A stretch of DNA of 64,000 nucleotides from Prevotella sp. (GTDB lineage Bacteria > Bacteroidota > Bacteroidia > Bacteroidales > Bacteroidaceae): contig JAEEXI010000008.1 of NCBI GenBank assembly GCA_016291495.1, forward strand, positions 1-64,000, read 5' to 3'. Shown one piece after another: positions 45,537 through 53,849 of the stretch (positions are counted from its first letter, which is position 1; each line of letters begins with the position of its first letter). The position numbers were made by a program, and so were the translations under genes. The notes below the pieces were generated by a model, which worked only from the letters and a program-made list of their open reading frames with translations, made no database searches and had not been told where the DNA came from.

Positions 45537-47072
45537 TTATTCGTCTATATTCTGGCGGAACTCAGAAGGAGTCATCCCATAGACATTCCGGAAGTTACGG
45601 ATGAATGTCGCCGGGCTCTTAATACCGCAAGCCTCCGCGATGGCACCCATCGTGTACTCAGGGTGTTGTCTCATCAAAAGGACCGCATACTCCATGCGTT
45701 TCGTGTTGACATAACTCGTCACATTCATGCCGGTATAACGGGAGATAATGACGGAAATGGCGTTTTTATCGACACCCATCAGACGCATCAGCTCGTCACG
45801 TCCGAAGTCGGGGGCACGGAACAACTCTTCCTTCATGACACGTTTATCCATCTGTTTGAAACGTTTCTTCTCCTCGTCGAGAGCCTTCTCTTCTTCGCTT
45901 TTTTCTGCGATTTCAACAGGATCTCCATTGGCGACAACGATGTCACGATAATGCATCAGCTCACGAATCGTCTGGGTCATGGCCCGATTTTTACGGTTGA
46001 TGATACGGTTGTGACGCAACAACAGGAAAAAGACGACGAGCAACATCAGACAACCCACGATAACGATGGAGAGGATCAGGTTATGACGAGACAAGGCACG
46101 CTCGCTGTCTATCACCTGCTGCACACCACTGGAGATGGTACGCAGCGTCCGCACACCAAGGGTGTCTGCTTGCACGGCGACACCCCGGTAGCACTCTGCC
46201 GCCTTCTGGTAATCACCCATCCTGTAATAGACATCCCCCTCGTCTCCCAATACCCGCTGCATGTTACGACTTAGCGTGTCCTCATCTTTCCGCATATTAT
46301 CTTTAACCAACTGGAGAAAACGCAACGCTTCCTCGTCCATCCCTTGGATTTGATAATATTCCGGGAGGGCATCCCCGCTTATAGGGTCGAGATGGGGGAC
46401 GATATGATGGCGCTTGTAGAGCTTGTCGGCTTCCGCCAGCCGCCCCATCTTAGCAAGCAGCCAGGCACGGATGGTATACAACCGTTGTTTATCCATCTGG
46501 GCATAAATGGTGTCAGACTGTGAAGCCAGATGATGATATCGCTCTTGTTCCTTCGACATGCGCAAGGCTTCCTTATAGTTTCCGTTATTTCCGTACTGTT
46601 TGGTTAGGAAGGCATAAAAGATACCCAACTTGTGATCCCTCTGCGGATGGTCTGCGTCCTTCAACTGCTCGACGGCTTCGAAACAGGTGCGGAAACCTTC
46701 CTCCAGATTTCCTTCAAGGCACAGACGCTTACCCCTCATAAAGAATGCCAGCGCCTGATATGCCTTAGCGTTATTCTTCTTTGCCAGCATATACAACTGG
46801 TAGGAGGTTTCTGACAGCTCTTTCCACTGATAGAGCACGTCATAGGTACACATGATACGCTCCAACACTTGTAAATGCGTTTCAGTATTGTTTTCCAAGG
46901 AAGGCTCCTTTTGTGCCTGCAGGTAGTATGCAAGTGCTTTGTTATATAAGTGTTGGTCGCGACACGAGTCACCTTTCTCCATCAACAGGATAGCGGTATC
47001 TGTAGGTGCTGTCCTTCCCGGAAGGGTCGTCAGAAAAAAAATGGTACATAATATGAGTTTGCTGATTCGCAT
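45537..47072 (-). CDS. Membrane TPR-AraC transcriptional regulator, probable fimbrial activator
   Basis: A 511-aa protein. The start at 47072 gives a signal peptide (MRISKLILCTIFFLTTLPGRT) and lies below a consensus promoter. A periplasmic TPR region fills about 25-320. One transmembrane helix follows (about 329-352: ILSIVIVGCLMLLVVFFLLLR), then a charged coiled segment and a C-terminal AraC-type double helix-turn-helix (about 415-511, with IAEACGIKSPATFIRNFRNV and YGMTPSEFR). This arrangement is common in Bacteroidetes regulators that sense an envelope signal and act on adjacent genes. The fimbrial operon starts 100 bp downstream on the same strand. Confidence 0.85.
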   Translation of the reverse strand: MRISKLILCTIFFLTTLPGRTAPTDTAILLMEKGDSCRDQHLYNKALAYYLQAQKEPSLENNTETHLQVLERIMCTYDVLYQWKELSETSYQLYMLAKKNNAKAYQALAFFMRGKRLCLEGNLEEGFRTCFEAVEQLKDADHPQRDHKLGIFYAFLTKQYGNNGNYKEALRMSKEQERYHHLASQSDTIYAQMDKQRLYTIRAWLLAKMGRLAEADKLYKRHHIVPHLDPISGDALPEYYQIQGMDEEALRFLQLVKDNMRKDEDTLSRNMQRVLGDEGDVYYRMGDYQKAAECYRGVAVQADTLGVRTLRTISSGVQQVIDSERALSRHNLILSIVIVGCLMLLVVFFLLLRHNRIINRKNRAMTQTIRELMHYRDIVVANGDPVEIAEKSEEEKALDEEKKRFKQMDKRVMKEELFRAPDFGRDELMRLMGVDKNAISVIISRYTGMNVTSYVNTKRMEYAVLLMRQHPEYTMGAIAEACGIKSPATFIRNFRNVYGMTPSEFRQNIDE

Positions 47073-47098
47073 TATATTCTGTTTTTCATTTAGCCATG

Positions 47099-47130
47099 CA
47101 AAAATATAAAATATTTTTCCCTCCACCAAA
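47099..47130 (-). promoter_or_regulatory. Promoter of the TPR-AraC regulator
   Basis: On the minus strand TTTG (47127-47130), 20 nt, TATTTTTG (47099-47106) matches the Bacteroidetes consensus exactly. Transcription would begin about 20 nt before the ATG at 47072, which supports that start codon over the upstream in-frame one at 47129. Confidence 0.7.
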
Positions 47131-47150
47131 TTTCTCCCTGAAAAAATTTG

Positions 47151-47216
47151 TTTGAAGGCTTTAATTCATTCGTTTGGAGGCTTTAATCACCTCGCTTGAA
47201 GCATTTATTTATCGGT
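47151..47216. repeat. Three tandem 22-bp repeats upstream of the regulator promoter
   Basis: Units 47151-47172, 47173-47194 and 47195-47216 share TTTGAAGGCTTTAAT-type cores (second unit TTTGGAGGCTTTAATC; third, degenerate, CTTGAAGCATTTAT). Their 22-bp period puts equivalent bases on one face of the helix, starting about 20 bp upstream of the -33 element. They look like an array of protein binding sites. Confidence 0.8.
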
Positions 47217-47230
47217 ATTTCAGCCACATC

Positions 47231-47345
47231 AAGTGATTTAAATGATTCTATAATACACGAATTATATATATAGCAAAAATAATTATGGGGATAATTAATT
47301 TAGTAATATATAGATTTACAGAAAATACAATCACTTAAATCACTT
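47231..47345. repeat. 17-bp inverted repeat flanking an AT-rich segment
   Basis: The left arm 47231-47247 and the inverse of the right arm 47329-47345 match at 16 of 17 bases; 81 bp lie between. The right arm is itself a direct repeat (AATCACTTA-AATCACTT). A minus-strand TATTTTTG (47274-47281) lies inside. It may be a paired regulator site or a very small invertible segment. Confidence 0.7.
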
Positions 47346-47469
47346 TTGGAATCGGGATATTCTTGCAAACTATTCATTATCAGTAAGATAGAAACAAAAA
47401 TATTTGATGGTTTTAGGATGCGTTGTAGAATAAACAAATACAACTTTCATCCTTTGTAAGGACATTGTC

Positions 47470-47952
47470 TCATTTCTCAGCCATCCATTCTCTATAAGGA
47501 TGGCGACGTAACTGACTGTTGTAAAAACGACGGTCACCCGTTACCTCTTTTCCGATGAAATCGGGCATTTTTGGACTTTCACCAACCGATGAGAGCTCCA
47601 CTTCAGCCATGACAAGACCCTCATTTTCACCAAAAAACTCATCAATTTCAAAGGTATGTTCCCCACTTTTCACGAGCCATCTGGTCTTGTCGATGATACC
47701 AGGTTCACACAAAAGCAGGAGTTTTTTACCATCTTCCAAGGGAATCTCATACTCAAATTCGTCACGAGAGAGCCCATTATCAGTGCTGGGACCCTTGATG
47801 GTGAGGAAAGCACGGTCATCACGGATACGCACACGGACTGTCCGTCCCCGTTCACTACAGATATAGCCCTGTTGGATATGACTATGACTGAACGACTCCT
47901 GTTTGTAGGAATCGTTCAGTACCAAGAATTTTCTTTCAATCTCAACAGCCAT
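47470..47952 (-). CDS. CYTH-domain (triphosphate tunnel) protein
   Basis: A 160-aa protein. The start at 47952 gives MAVEIERKFLV, the diagnostic ExExK motif at the N-terminus of CYTH proteins; the longer frame adds 23 residues antisense-like to the neighbouring small gene. Basic and acidic strands typical of the tunnel follow (GRTVRVRIRDDRAFLTIKG, YEIPLEDG, WLVKSGEHTFEIDEF). Family members hydrolyse inorganic triphosphate or thiamine triphosphate, or bind polyphosphate; the exact activity is open. Its ATG overlaps the stop of the 47-aa gene (TAATG). Confidence 0.85.
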   Translation of the reverse strand: MAVEIERKFLVLNDSYKQESFSHSHIQQGYICSERGRTVRVRIRDDRAFLTIKGPSTDNGLSRDEFEYEIPLEDGKKLLLLCEPGIIDKTRWLVKSGEHTFEIDEFFGENEGLVMAEVELSSVGESPKMPDFIGKEVTGDRRFYNSQLRRHPYREWMAEK

Positions 47953-48095
47953 TACGCCATCATAGAGAAGGTCCAGATCAGATAAATGACAGCGAGGATA
48001 ATCAGTCCTCCGAAAATCCATGCCACTACCTTCTTTCCCTTTTCTTCTTGTTTCTTAGCGTAGGCATCACGCTTTGCTTGATTCTTCTTGCTCAT
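47952..48095 (-). CDS. Small single-pass membrane protein (47 aa)
   Basis: A short reading frame beginning MSKKNQAKRDAYAKKQEEKG, followed by KKVVAWIFGGLIILAVIYLI and ending WTFSMMA. A strongly basic 22-residue head precedes one membrane helix, so the head should stay in the cytoplasm. Its stop overlaps the CYTH start (TAATG), and it lies 22 bp after prfB, which strongly suggests real translation. I do not recognise a named family. Confidence 0.78.
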   Translation of the reverse strand: MSKKNQAKRDAYAKKQEEKGKKVVAWIFGGLIILAVIYLIWTFSMMA

Positions 48096-48117
48096 AATAT
48101 TTCAGTTTTAAATTCAA

Positions 48118-49239
48118 TTATTGTTCATCCGTTACTGGAAATTCCATGAGGTAAGCCTTGATGAAATCGTCGATTTTTCCATTCATCACCCCATCAACAT
48201 CCGAAGTCTGGTAGTTGGTGCGATGGTCTTTCACACGACGATCATCAAAAACGTACGAGCGAATCTGGGAGCCCCATTCAATCTTCTTCTTACCGGCCTC
48301 TATCTTCGCCTGTGCCTCCAGACGTTTCTTCATGGCACGGTCGTAGAGTTGTGAACGGAGCAACGCCATAGCACGTTCCTTGTTCTTGGGCTGGTCTCGC
48401 GTCTCCGTATTCTCTATGAGGATTTCCTCTTCCTCACCCGTATCAGGATCTGTATACCAATAGCGCAGGCGGACACCAGACTCCACTTTATTGACATTCT
48501 GTCCTCCAGCACCACTAGAACGGAACGTATCCCACGAAAGTTTGGCGGGGTCGACATACACTTCGATAGTATCATCCACCAAAGGTGTGACAAACACGGA
48601 AGCAAAAGAAGTCATACGCTTTCCCTGGGCGTTGAAAGGAGAAACACGCACCAGACGATGTACACCATTCTCACTCTTCAGATAGCCATAGGCATACTCG
48701 CCGCCCTCTATCTGCATGGTGACACTCTTAATTCCGGCCTCATCACCATCCTGCAAATTGGAAATACTGACCTTATAGCCATGTGCCTCAGCCCACCGCT
48801 GATACATACGCATCAGCATCGATGCCCAGTCCTGACTTTCTGTTCCACCTGCCCCGGAATTGATCTTCAGCACACATTCCATCGGGTCTTCCGTCTGGCG
48901 AAGCATATTCTTTAACTCGAGACTTTCGATTAATTCGATAGCACGGCGATAGTCTGCATCCACCTCCTCCTCTGTCACCATCTCTTCCTTATAGAAATCG
49001 AAAGCCAATTGAAGCTCATCAGCGGCACTGCGTACTTCATTATAGCCATCAATCCATTTCTTGATGGCTTTCACCTTCTTCATCTGCTCTTCAGCACGTT
49101 TCTGGTCTTCCCAGAAATCGGGAGCCTGAGTACGAAGGTCTTCCTCTTCAAATTCTATTTTCTTCTCGTCAATCTTCAGATAGTGACAAAGCTTATCTGT
49201 CCTATCTAAGACATCCTTTAATTGGTCCTGTGTTATCAT
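48118..49239 (-). CDS. prfB: Peptide chain release factor 2
   Basis: A 373-aa protein recognising UGA/UAA. It carries GAGGQNVNK (GGQ catalytic loop, about 250) and the RF2 N-terminal helical domain. Many prfB genes contain an in-frame UGA near codon 26 read by +1 frameshifting. Here the equivalent region (CHYLKIDEKK) is continuous, CAC TAT CTG AAG, so there is no frameshift and no autoregulation by that route. It lies 18 bp after the acyl-CoA ligase gene and 22 bp before the small membrane protein gene. Confidence 0.96.
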   Translation of the reverse strand: MITQDQLKDVLDRTDKLCHYLKIDEKKIEFEEEDLRTQAPDFWEDQKRAEEQMKKVKAIKKWIDGYNEVRSAADELQLAFDFYKEEMVTEEEVDADYRRAIELIESLELKNMLRQTEDPMECVLKINSGAGGTESQDWASMLMRMYQRWAEAHGYKVSISNLQDGDEAGIKSVTMQIEGGEYAYGYLKSENGVHRLVRVSPFNAQGKRMTSFASVFVTPLVDDTIEVYVDPAKLSWDTFRSSGAGGQNVNKVESGVRLRYWYTDPDTGEEEEILIENTETRDQPKNKERAMALLRSQLYDRAMKKRLEAQAKIEAGKKKIEWGSQIRSYVFDDRRVKDHRTNYQTSDVDGVMNGKIDDFIKAYLMEFPVTDEQ

Positions 49240-49257
49240 TCCTTCTTAAATTTGGAA

Positions 49258-51066
49258 CTAATCGACGTACATCGCATCGATTTGCTCCTTATAGTTTTCA
49301 TAAAGCACACGACGGCGGATTTTCAGCGTATTCGTCAGCTCGCCCTTCTCCATTGAGAGGTGATGAGGCAGCAGGGTGAAGCGCTTCACCTGCTCATAAT
49401 GGGCGAGTTGCTGCTGTAACGTGTCAATACGCTCCTTCATCATATCCAGAATCTGAGGATCGGCACAAAGCTGTTCACGGTTCTCAAACGAGATATTATG
49501 GGCACGGGCATATTCCTCCAAGAGGGCATAGACCGGTACAATCAAGGCTGAGACAAACTTGCGCTGGTCGGCAACGATACAAATCTGGTCGATATACTTG
49601 TCGACCAAGAGTTTCGACTCAATCATCTGAGGAGCGATATACTTACCGTTACTCGTCTTGAAAAGGTCTTTGATACGTTCCGTCAAGAACAGTTCACCAT
49701 CCTTCAGATAGCCTGCGTCACCCGTCTTGAAATACCCATCCTCCGTAAACGCAGACTTCGTCAAGTCTTCGCGGTTATAATAGCCTGGAGTGATGGTCGG
49801 ACCCTTCAGAAGAATCTCGCCCTCCTCGCTGACCTTGATGCTGATACCCTCAATCGGCTGTCCTACCGAGCCTACCGTATAGGGCTCCCCCAAATGGTCG
49901 CAGGAAACGGTGGCCAGAGACTCTGTCAAACCATAGCCTACTATCATGTTAATGCCGATGGAATGGACAAATTCCTCCACATGGGCACTTACTGCGGCAC
50001 CTGCCGTAGGAAAGAAATGGGCGTTCTCCAACCCCAGTTCCTTACGGACAAGGGAGAATACGGTACGGTTAAGCATCTCATACTCCAAATGGAGAGCCAT
50101 CGGCGGACGCTTGCCACGACTCAGATACTCGATATTATGTTTGCGACCCACAGCGAGAGCATGTTTGAAGAGCTTACGTTGCACGGCACTGGAATGCTCG
50201 ATCTTATCCATCACACCCATATATACCTTCTCCCAGAAACGGGGAACGGACGACATACAGGTTGGATGCGTCTCACGCATCGACTGCTGCACCTCCTGCG
50301 GGTGGGTGTTCACAATCATCGTAGCACCCTTCGTCAGGGAGAGAAGTGCCCATCCGCGCTCAAAGATATGCGTATAGGGCAGGAAGTTCATCACACGATC
50401 TTTCTCATTCACAGGCACACACTTGTTATTCGCCTCAAAAGCAGCATGGAACTGGGAATGAGGGAGGATGACGCCCTTGGAGTCACCCGTTGTACCACTG
50501 GTATAAAGGATATTGGCAATGTCATCGAAAGAGGCTTCCTTCTGACGTGCTTCCACCTCCGACTGCCGGGGCAGATTCTCGCCTAACTGCAGGAAATCGC
50601 TGAAATAGATGGCATTGGGATCGTGCGAGGAGATATGTACCATCGGATCGAAGACGATGATGCGCTCCAAGGTAGGACAAAGCGACACTACCCTACGGGC
50701 ACGGTCGTACTGTTCCTGTTCTCCGACGAATAAGAAACGAATCTTCGCATCGTTAATCATGAACTGTATCTGCTGTTCCGAACTGGTGGCATAAAAAGGA
50801 ATGGTGACGGCACGGATACCCCATGCGCCAAAATCGCACTCCAAATACTGCACAGCGTTCTGGGAAAAGATACCAAGATTCTCCTGTACCTTCACACCGA
50901 GGTTCAACAGGGCATTACTGACCTGCATCACGGTCTGTGACACCTGATTCCATGACAACGACTTCCACTCCTTACCTCCAAAATCCTGATAAATCAGCAT
51001 CTCACGGTCGCCATACTGTTTGGCCAAGTCGTGTATCAATACCGACATGTGACTGTTAATCTGCAT
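49258..51066 (-). CDS. Long-chain acyl-CoA synthetase (AMP-forming)
   Basis: A 602-aa adenylate-forming enzyme with the P-loop-like YTSGTTGDSKGV (about 185-196), the aromatic motif YGLTES (about 372), the TGD hinge FKTGDAGYLKDGELFL (about 440) and the C-terminal catalytic Lys in LTNTLKIRR. It activates fatty acids to acyl-CoA via acyl-AMP. I chose the ATG at 51066 because AAAAGGAG lies just ahead and a promoter lies at 51089-51119. It is the first gene of a probable four-gene operon with prfB, the 47-aa protein and the CYTH protein. Confidence 0.92.
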   Translation of the reverse strand: MQINSHMSVLIHDLAKQYGDREMLIYQDFGGKEWKSLSWNQVSQTVMQVSNALLNLGVKVQENLGIFSQNAVQYLECDFGAWGIRAVTIPFYATSSEQQIQFMINDAKIRFLFVGEQEQYDRARRVVSLCPTLERIIVFDPMVHISSHDPNAIYFSDFLQLGENLPRQSEVEARQKEASFDDIANILYTSGTTGDSKGVILPHSQFHAAFEANNKCVPVNEKDRVMNFLPYTHIFERGWALLSLTKGATMIVNTHPQEVQQSMRETHPTCMSSVPRFWEKVYMGVMDKIEHSSAVQRKLFKHALAVGRKHNIEYLSRGKRPPMALHLEYEMLNRTVFSLVRKELGLENAHFFPTAGAAVSAHVEEFVHSIGINMIVGYGLTESLATVSCDHLGEPYTVGSVGQPIEGISIKVSEEGEILLKGPTITPGYYNREDLTKSAFTEDGYFKTGDAGYLKDGELFLTERIKDLFKTSNGKYIAPQMIESKLLVDKYIDQICIVADQRKFVSALIVPVYALLEEYARAHNISFENREQLCADPQILDMMKERIDTLQQQLAHYEQVKRFTLLPHHLSMEKGELTNTLKIRRRVLYENYKEQIDAMYVD

Positions 51067-51088
51067 AAGCACTCCTTTTATTTGCATG

Positions 51089-51119
51089 CAAAATTACGAA
51101 AAGTCGGGCGCAAAACAAA
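51089..51119 (-). promoter_or_regulatory. Promoter of the acyl-CoA synthetase operon
   Basis: On the minus strand TTTG (51116-51119), 19 nt, TAATTTTG (51089-51096). The ATG is 23 nt further on, with a good AAAGGAG ribosome-binding site. Confidence 0.7.
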
Positions 51120-51192
51120 GAAACTTGTTTCTTTTTTTCACCAAGACGGAGTATTTTCACCGATTTATCGATAAAGGTACAAAAAAATTCTG

Positions 51193-51200
51193 TATCTTTG
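51193..51200 (+). promoter_or_regulatory. -7 box of the M20 peptidase gene
   Basis: TATCTTTG matches TAnnTTTG. It ends 9 nt before the ATG at 51210, implying a leader of only a few bases and excluding the in-frame start at 51198. No clear -33 TTTG is present at the usual spacing. Confidence 0.5.
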
Positions 51201-51209
51201 TGCTCAGAT

Positions 51210-52262
51210 ATGACATACAAAAGCTATACCAAGGAGGCGGTGGAGCTGTTAAAAGCACTCATCAGCACACCGTCAATTAGCCGTGATGAAACGGCTGCAG
51301 CAGATGTGCTGCAACGACAGATTAAGGAATGGGGACTGCCTTGCAAACGTATCGGCAACAACCTCATTGTATCCAAGCGGCTCAGCAAGAAAAAGCCCAC
51401 CCTGCTGTTCAATGCTCATATCGACACTGTGAAGCCGGTAGCGACATGGACACGTGATCCTTTCCTACCTGTCATCGAAGACGACAGGCTTTACGGACTG
51501 GGGGCTAATGACTGCGGAGGCGGACTGGTGAGTCTTCTGATGGCATACCGCATCTTGATTCAGAAGGAGAAACTTCCATATAATATAATATATGTGGCAT
51601 CATGTGAGGAGGAGGTGAGTGGTAAAAATGGGTTCTCGGCAGTCCTTCCATACTTGCCTGACATCGATGTGGCCATTGTAGGAGAGCCCACAGGCATGCA
51701 ACCCGCCATTGCCGAGAAAGGTCTGATGGTGATAGACGGAACTGCACATGGAAAGAGCGGTCATGCTGCACGTAACGAGGGCATCAACGCCATTTACGAA
51801 GCATTAGACGACCTGCAATGGCTGCGAGACTACCGGTTTCGCAAGGTCAGCCCCTTGTTGGGTGAAACGAAAGCGACCGTCACAGTAGTACATGCCGGTA
51901 CACAGCATAATGTCATTCCCGACAAATTGGAGTTCATCATCGACGTACGTACCAATGAATACTATCAGAACGAGTATCTCTTCTCCTTCCTACAGAAACA
52001 CATGAAGAGCGAGTTGAAGGCTCGTTCGTTCCGTCTGCATTCCTCCCATATCCCGTCCAACCATCCACTGATTGTAAAATGCAAACGAATGAGGATGAAA
52101 CCGTTTGGCTCACCGACCCTCTCCGATCAGGCACTGATGCCATTCCCCTCCTTCAAGTTAGGACCCGGAGAGTCAAGTCGCAGCCATTCCGCTGATGAGT
52201 TCATCTGCATCAGCGAAATAGAGAAAGCTATCAAAACTTACGTAAAGTTACTATCTGCCTAA
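51210..52262 (+). CDS. M20-family metallohydrolase (ArgE/DapE-like)
   Basis: A 350-aa zinc hydrolase. Expected metal and catalytic residues are visible: NAHIDTV (His and Asp, about 70), GANDCGGG (bridging Asp, about 99), SCEEEVSG (general base Glu), VGEPTG (Glu) and a C-terminal SRSHSADEFI (His). A lid domain is inserted at about 170-280 (GTAHGKSGHAARNEG). Close Bacteroidetes relatives act as N-acyl-ornithine deacylases in arginine synthesis, but no arg neighbours are here, so the substrate is inferred. Its end overlaps the convergent envC gene by 12 bp. Confidence 0.85.
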   Translation: MTYKSYTKEAVELLKALISTPSISRDETAAADVLQRQIKEWGLPCKRIGNNLIVSKRLSKKKPTLLFNAHIDTVKPVATWTRDPFLPVIEDDRLYGLGANDCGGGLVSLLMAYRILIQKEKLPYNIIYVASCEEEVSGKNGFSAVLPYLPDIDVAIVGEPTGMQPAIAEKGLMVIDGTAHGKSGHAARNEGINAIYEALDDLQWLRDYRFRKVSPLLGETKATVTVVHAGTQHNVIPDKLEFIIDVRTNEYYQNEYLFSFLQKHMKSELKARSFRLHSSHIPSNHPLIVKCKRMRMKPFGSPTLSDQALMPFPSFKLGPGESSRSHSADEFICISEIEKAIKTYVKLLSA

Positions 52263-53843
52263 CCAAGACTCTGGATTCAATTTGGCTGTCTCTTTTCGTA
52301 ACTGGAACTGTAGGATATCGTCTTGTCCCACACGTCCTAATGCCTGACGTGCACTAACTTTCTGTCCACGATGCACATTGACAGAGGCAAGGTTACAATA
52401 CACGGAGATATAACTGCCATGACGGACCATCACCACCATCGTGCCTCCGAAACTGAATACCGCACTTACCTCACCATCGAAAATGGAACGAGCCTGGGCC
52501 CCAGACTGTCCCTTGATGTTAATACCCTTGTTATCCAATGTGACATTATTCAGCCCCTCCACGTTATACTGTCCGAAATGACTCACAATACGATAGGGTC
52601 CTGTAATAGGCATAGGCAGTCGACCACGGTTACTCTCAAAGTTGCCACTGAGACGCCGGTCCTCTGAACTCATAGAATAATCCAGTGCTTCCGTATTCTT
52701 CTTTGCCTCAGCCACTTCCTTGGCATGCTCACGCGCTTCCTCTGCTGCACGGCGTTCTGCTGCCTGACGAGCCTCCGCAGCCTCCTTTGCCTGACGCTCA
52801 GCCTGTTCACGAGCCTTTTTATTACGGGCAGCACGGGCTTCCGCCTTGGCTTTCTCTTCCTTAGCCTTCGCTTCAGCAATACGACGGGCATTCTCTTTAG
52901 CAGCCGCCTCTGCTGCCGCTTTCTTACGTGCCAGCTCTGCCGCACGTTTCTTGGCGGCCTCTGCCTCTGCCTTACGCTTAGCTTCCGCAGCAGCACGGGC
53001 CTTCTGGCGAGCCACTTCCTCGGCTATCAAACGATCAATCTGTGCATTCAAGGCTGCGTCTTTTTTCTTCTGCTGAGCAATGATATTCTGTATTTCCTTC
53101 TGTTGTTTCTGCAATCCGGAAACTACATTCTTCTGCTCAGTCTGCTTACCCTCCAGCGAACGACGCTCACTCTCACCACGTGCCAATAGTTTTGTCTTGT
53201 TGTCACGAGCTGCCAGCAATTCTACTTGTTTGGCATTTACCTCTGCCTGTTTCACCTTCACGTCTTCACCCTGTGCCCGCTGATAAGAGGCGTATTCACG
53301 CATGAATCGCATTCTCCGGAACATCTGGGTGAAGCTACTGGCGCTGAAAACAAACATCAACTTACTCTGAACCGACTGGTTCCGATGCATATAACGCATC
53401 GACTTTACATATTTCTGCTTACACTCCTCCAGTTCCGACTTCAACTGAGTCAGTTCCGTATTAAGCATCTCTATCTCTACTTCCAAAGACGACAAGTCCT
53501 TACGGATGGTATCAATAGTACGGCGCTTGACAGCAATCTCCGTATTGAGCACCATCAGGTTCTCCAAACGTTTCTTGACATCACGTTCATTAGAACGGAG
53601 ACGTTGTTCCTGCTCCTTAATCTGTTGTTGGATTTTCTGTCGCTGGTTCTGCAGACTCTGTACAGAGACAGGCTTGGCCGTAGACGTTTTGGAGGCAGCG
53701 GGTTTCTTTGCCGCTTTCTTTGTCGCCTTCTTTTTCGTAACAACAGTGGTCTTACCCTTTCCCTTCGCTACCGTACGCTTCTGCTGGGCATACGGACTCG
53801 CGGAAAAGAGCATCAGCAATAGTATAATCGCTAAATGCCTCAT
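52251..53843 (-). CDS. envC: EnvC-like murein hydrolase activator (degenerate LytM domain)
   Basis: A 530-aa periplasmic protein: signal peptide (about 1-19), a Lys/Ala-rich stretch, a long coiled coil (about 60-265), a second extremely Ala/Lys/Glu-rich helix (about 270-390), and a C-terminal LytM/M23 fold (about 420-530). The zinc ligands of active M23 enzymes are missing: the HxxxD position reads TLDNKGINI and the HxH position reads LQFQL. That is the EnvC pattern, in which the domain activates amidases at the septum rather than cutting peptidoglycan. It ends the dut operon, 6 bp after the DUF4292 gene. Confidence 0.87.
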   Translation of the reverse strand: MRHLAIILLLMLFSASPYAQQKRTVAKGKGKTTVVTKKKATKKAAKKPAASKTSTAKPVSVQSLQNQRQKIQQQIKEQEQRLRSNERDVKKRLENLMVLNTEIAVKRRTIDTIRKDLSSLEVEIEMLNTELTQLKSELEECKQKYVKSMRYMHRNQSVQSKLMFVFSASSFTQMFRRMRFMREYASYQRAQGEDVKVKQAEVNAKQVELLAARDNKTKLLARGESERRSLEGKQTEQKNVVSGLQKQQKEIQNIIAQQKKKDAALNAQIDRLIAEEVARQKARAAAEAKRKAEAEAAKKRAAELARKKAAAEAAAKENARRIAEAKAKEEKAKAEARAARNKKAREQAERQAKEAAEARQAAERRAAEEAREHAKEVAEAKKNTEALDYSMSSEDRRLSGNFESNRGRLPMPITGPYRIVSHFGQYNVEGLNNVTLDNKGINIKGQSGAQARSIFDGEVSAVFSFGGTMVVMVRHGSYISVYCNLASVNVHRGQKVSARQALGRVGQDDILQFQLRKETAKLNPESWLGR

Positions 53844-53849
53844 CTGCTA

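Larger units (their letters stand above)
47073..47469. other. Intergenic region upstream of the regulator
   Basis: About 400 bases without a gene. It contains the regulator promoter (47099-47130), three 22-bp tandem repeats (47151-47216), and a 17-bp inverted repeat (47231-47247 and 47329-47345) flanking 81 very AT-rich bases. A weak hairpin (GTTGTA 47424-47429 with TACAAC 47441-47446) lies near the end of the CYTH transcript. Confidence 0.7.

Noticed and set aside
49150..49239. Programmed +1 frameshift in prfB
   Set aside because: No in-frame UGA is present; the reading frame is uninterrupted.
52670..53189. Plus- and minus-strand Ala/Arg- or Leu-rich frames inside envC
   Set aside because: Shadows of the Lys/Ala/Glu-rich coiled coil; no independent evidence.
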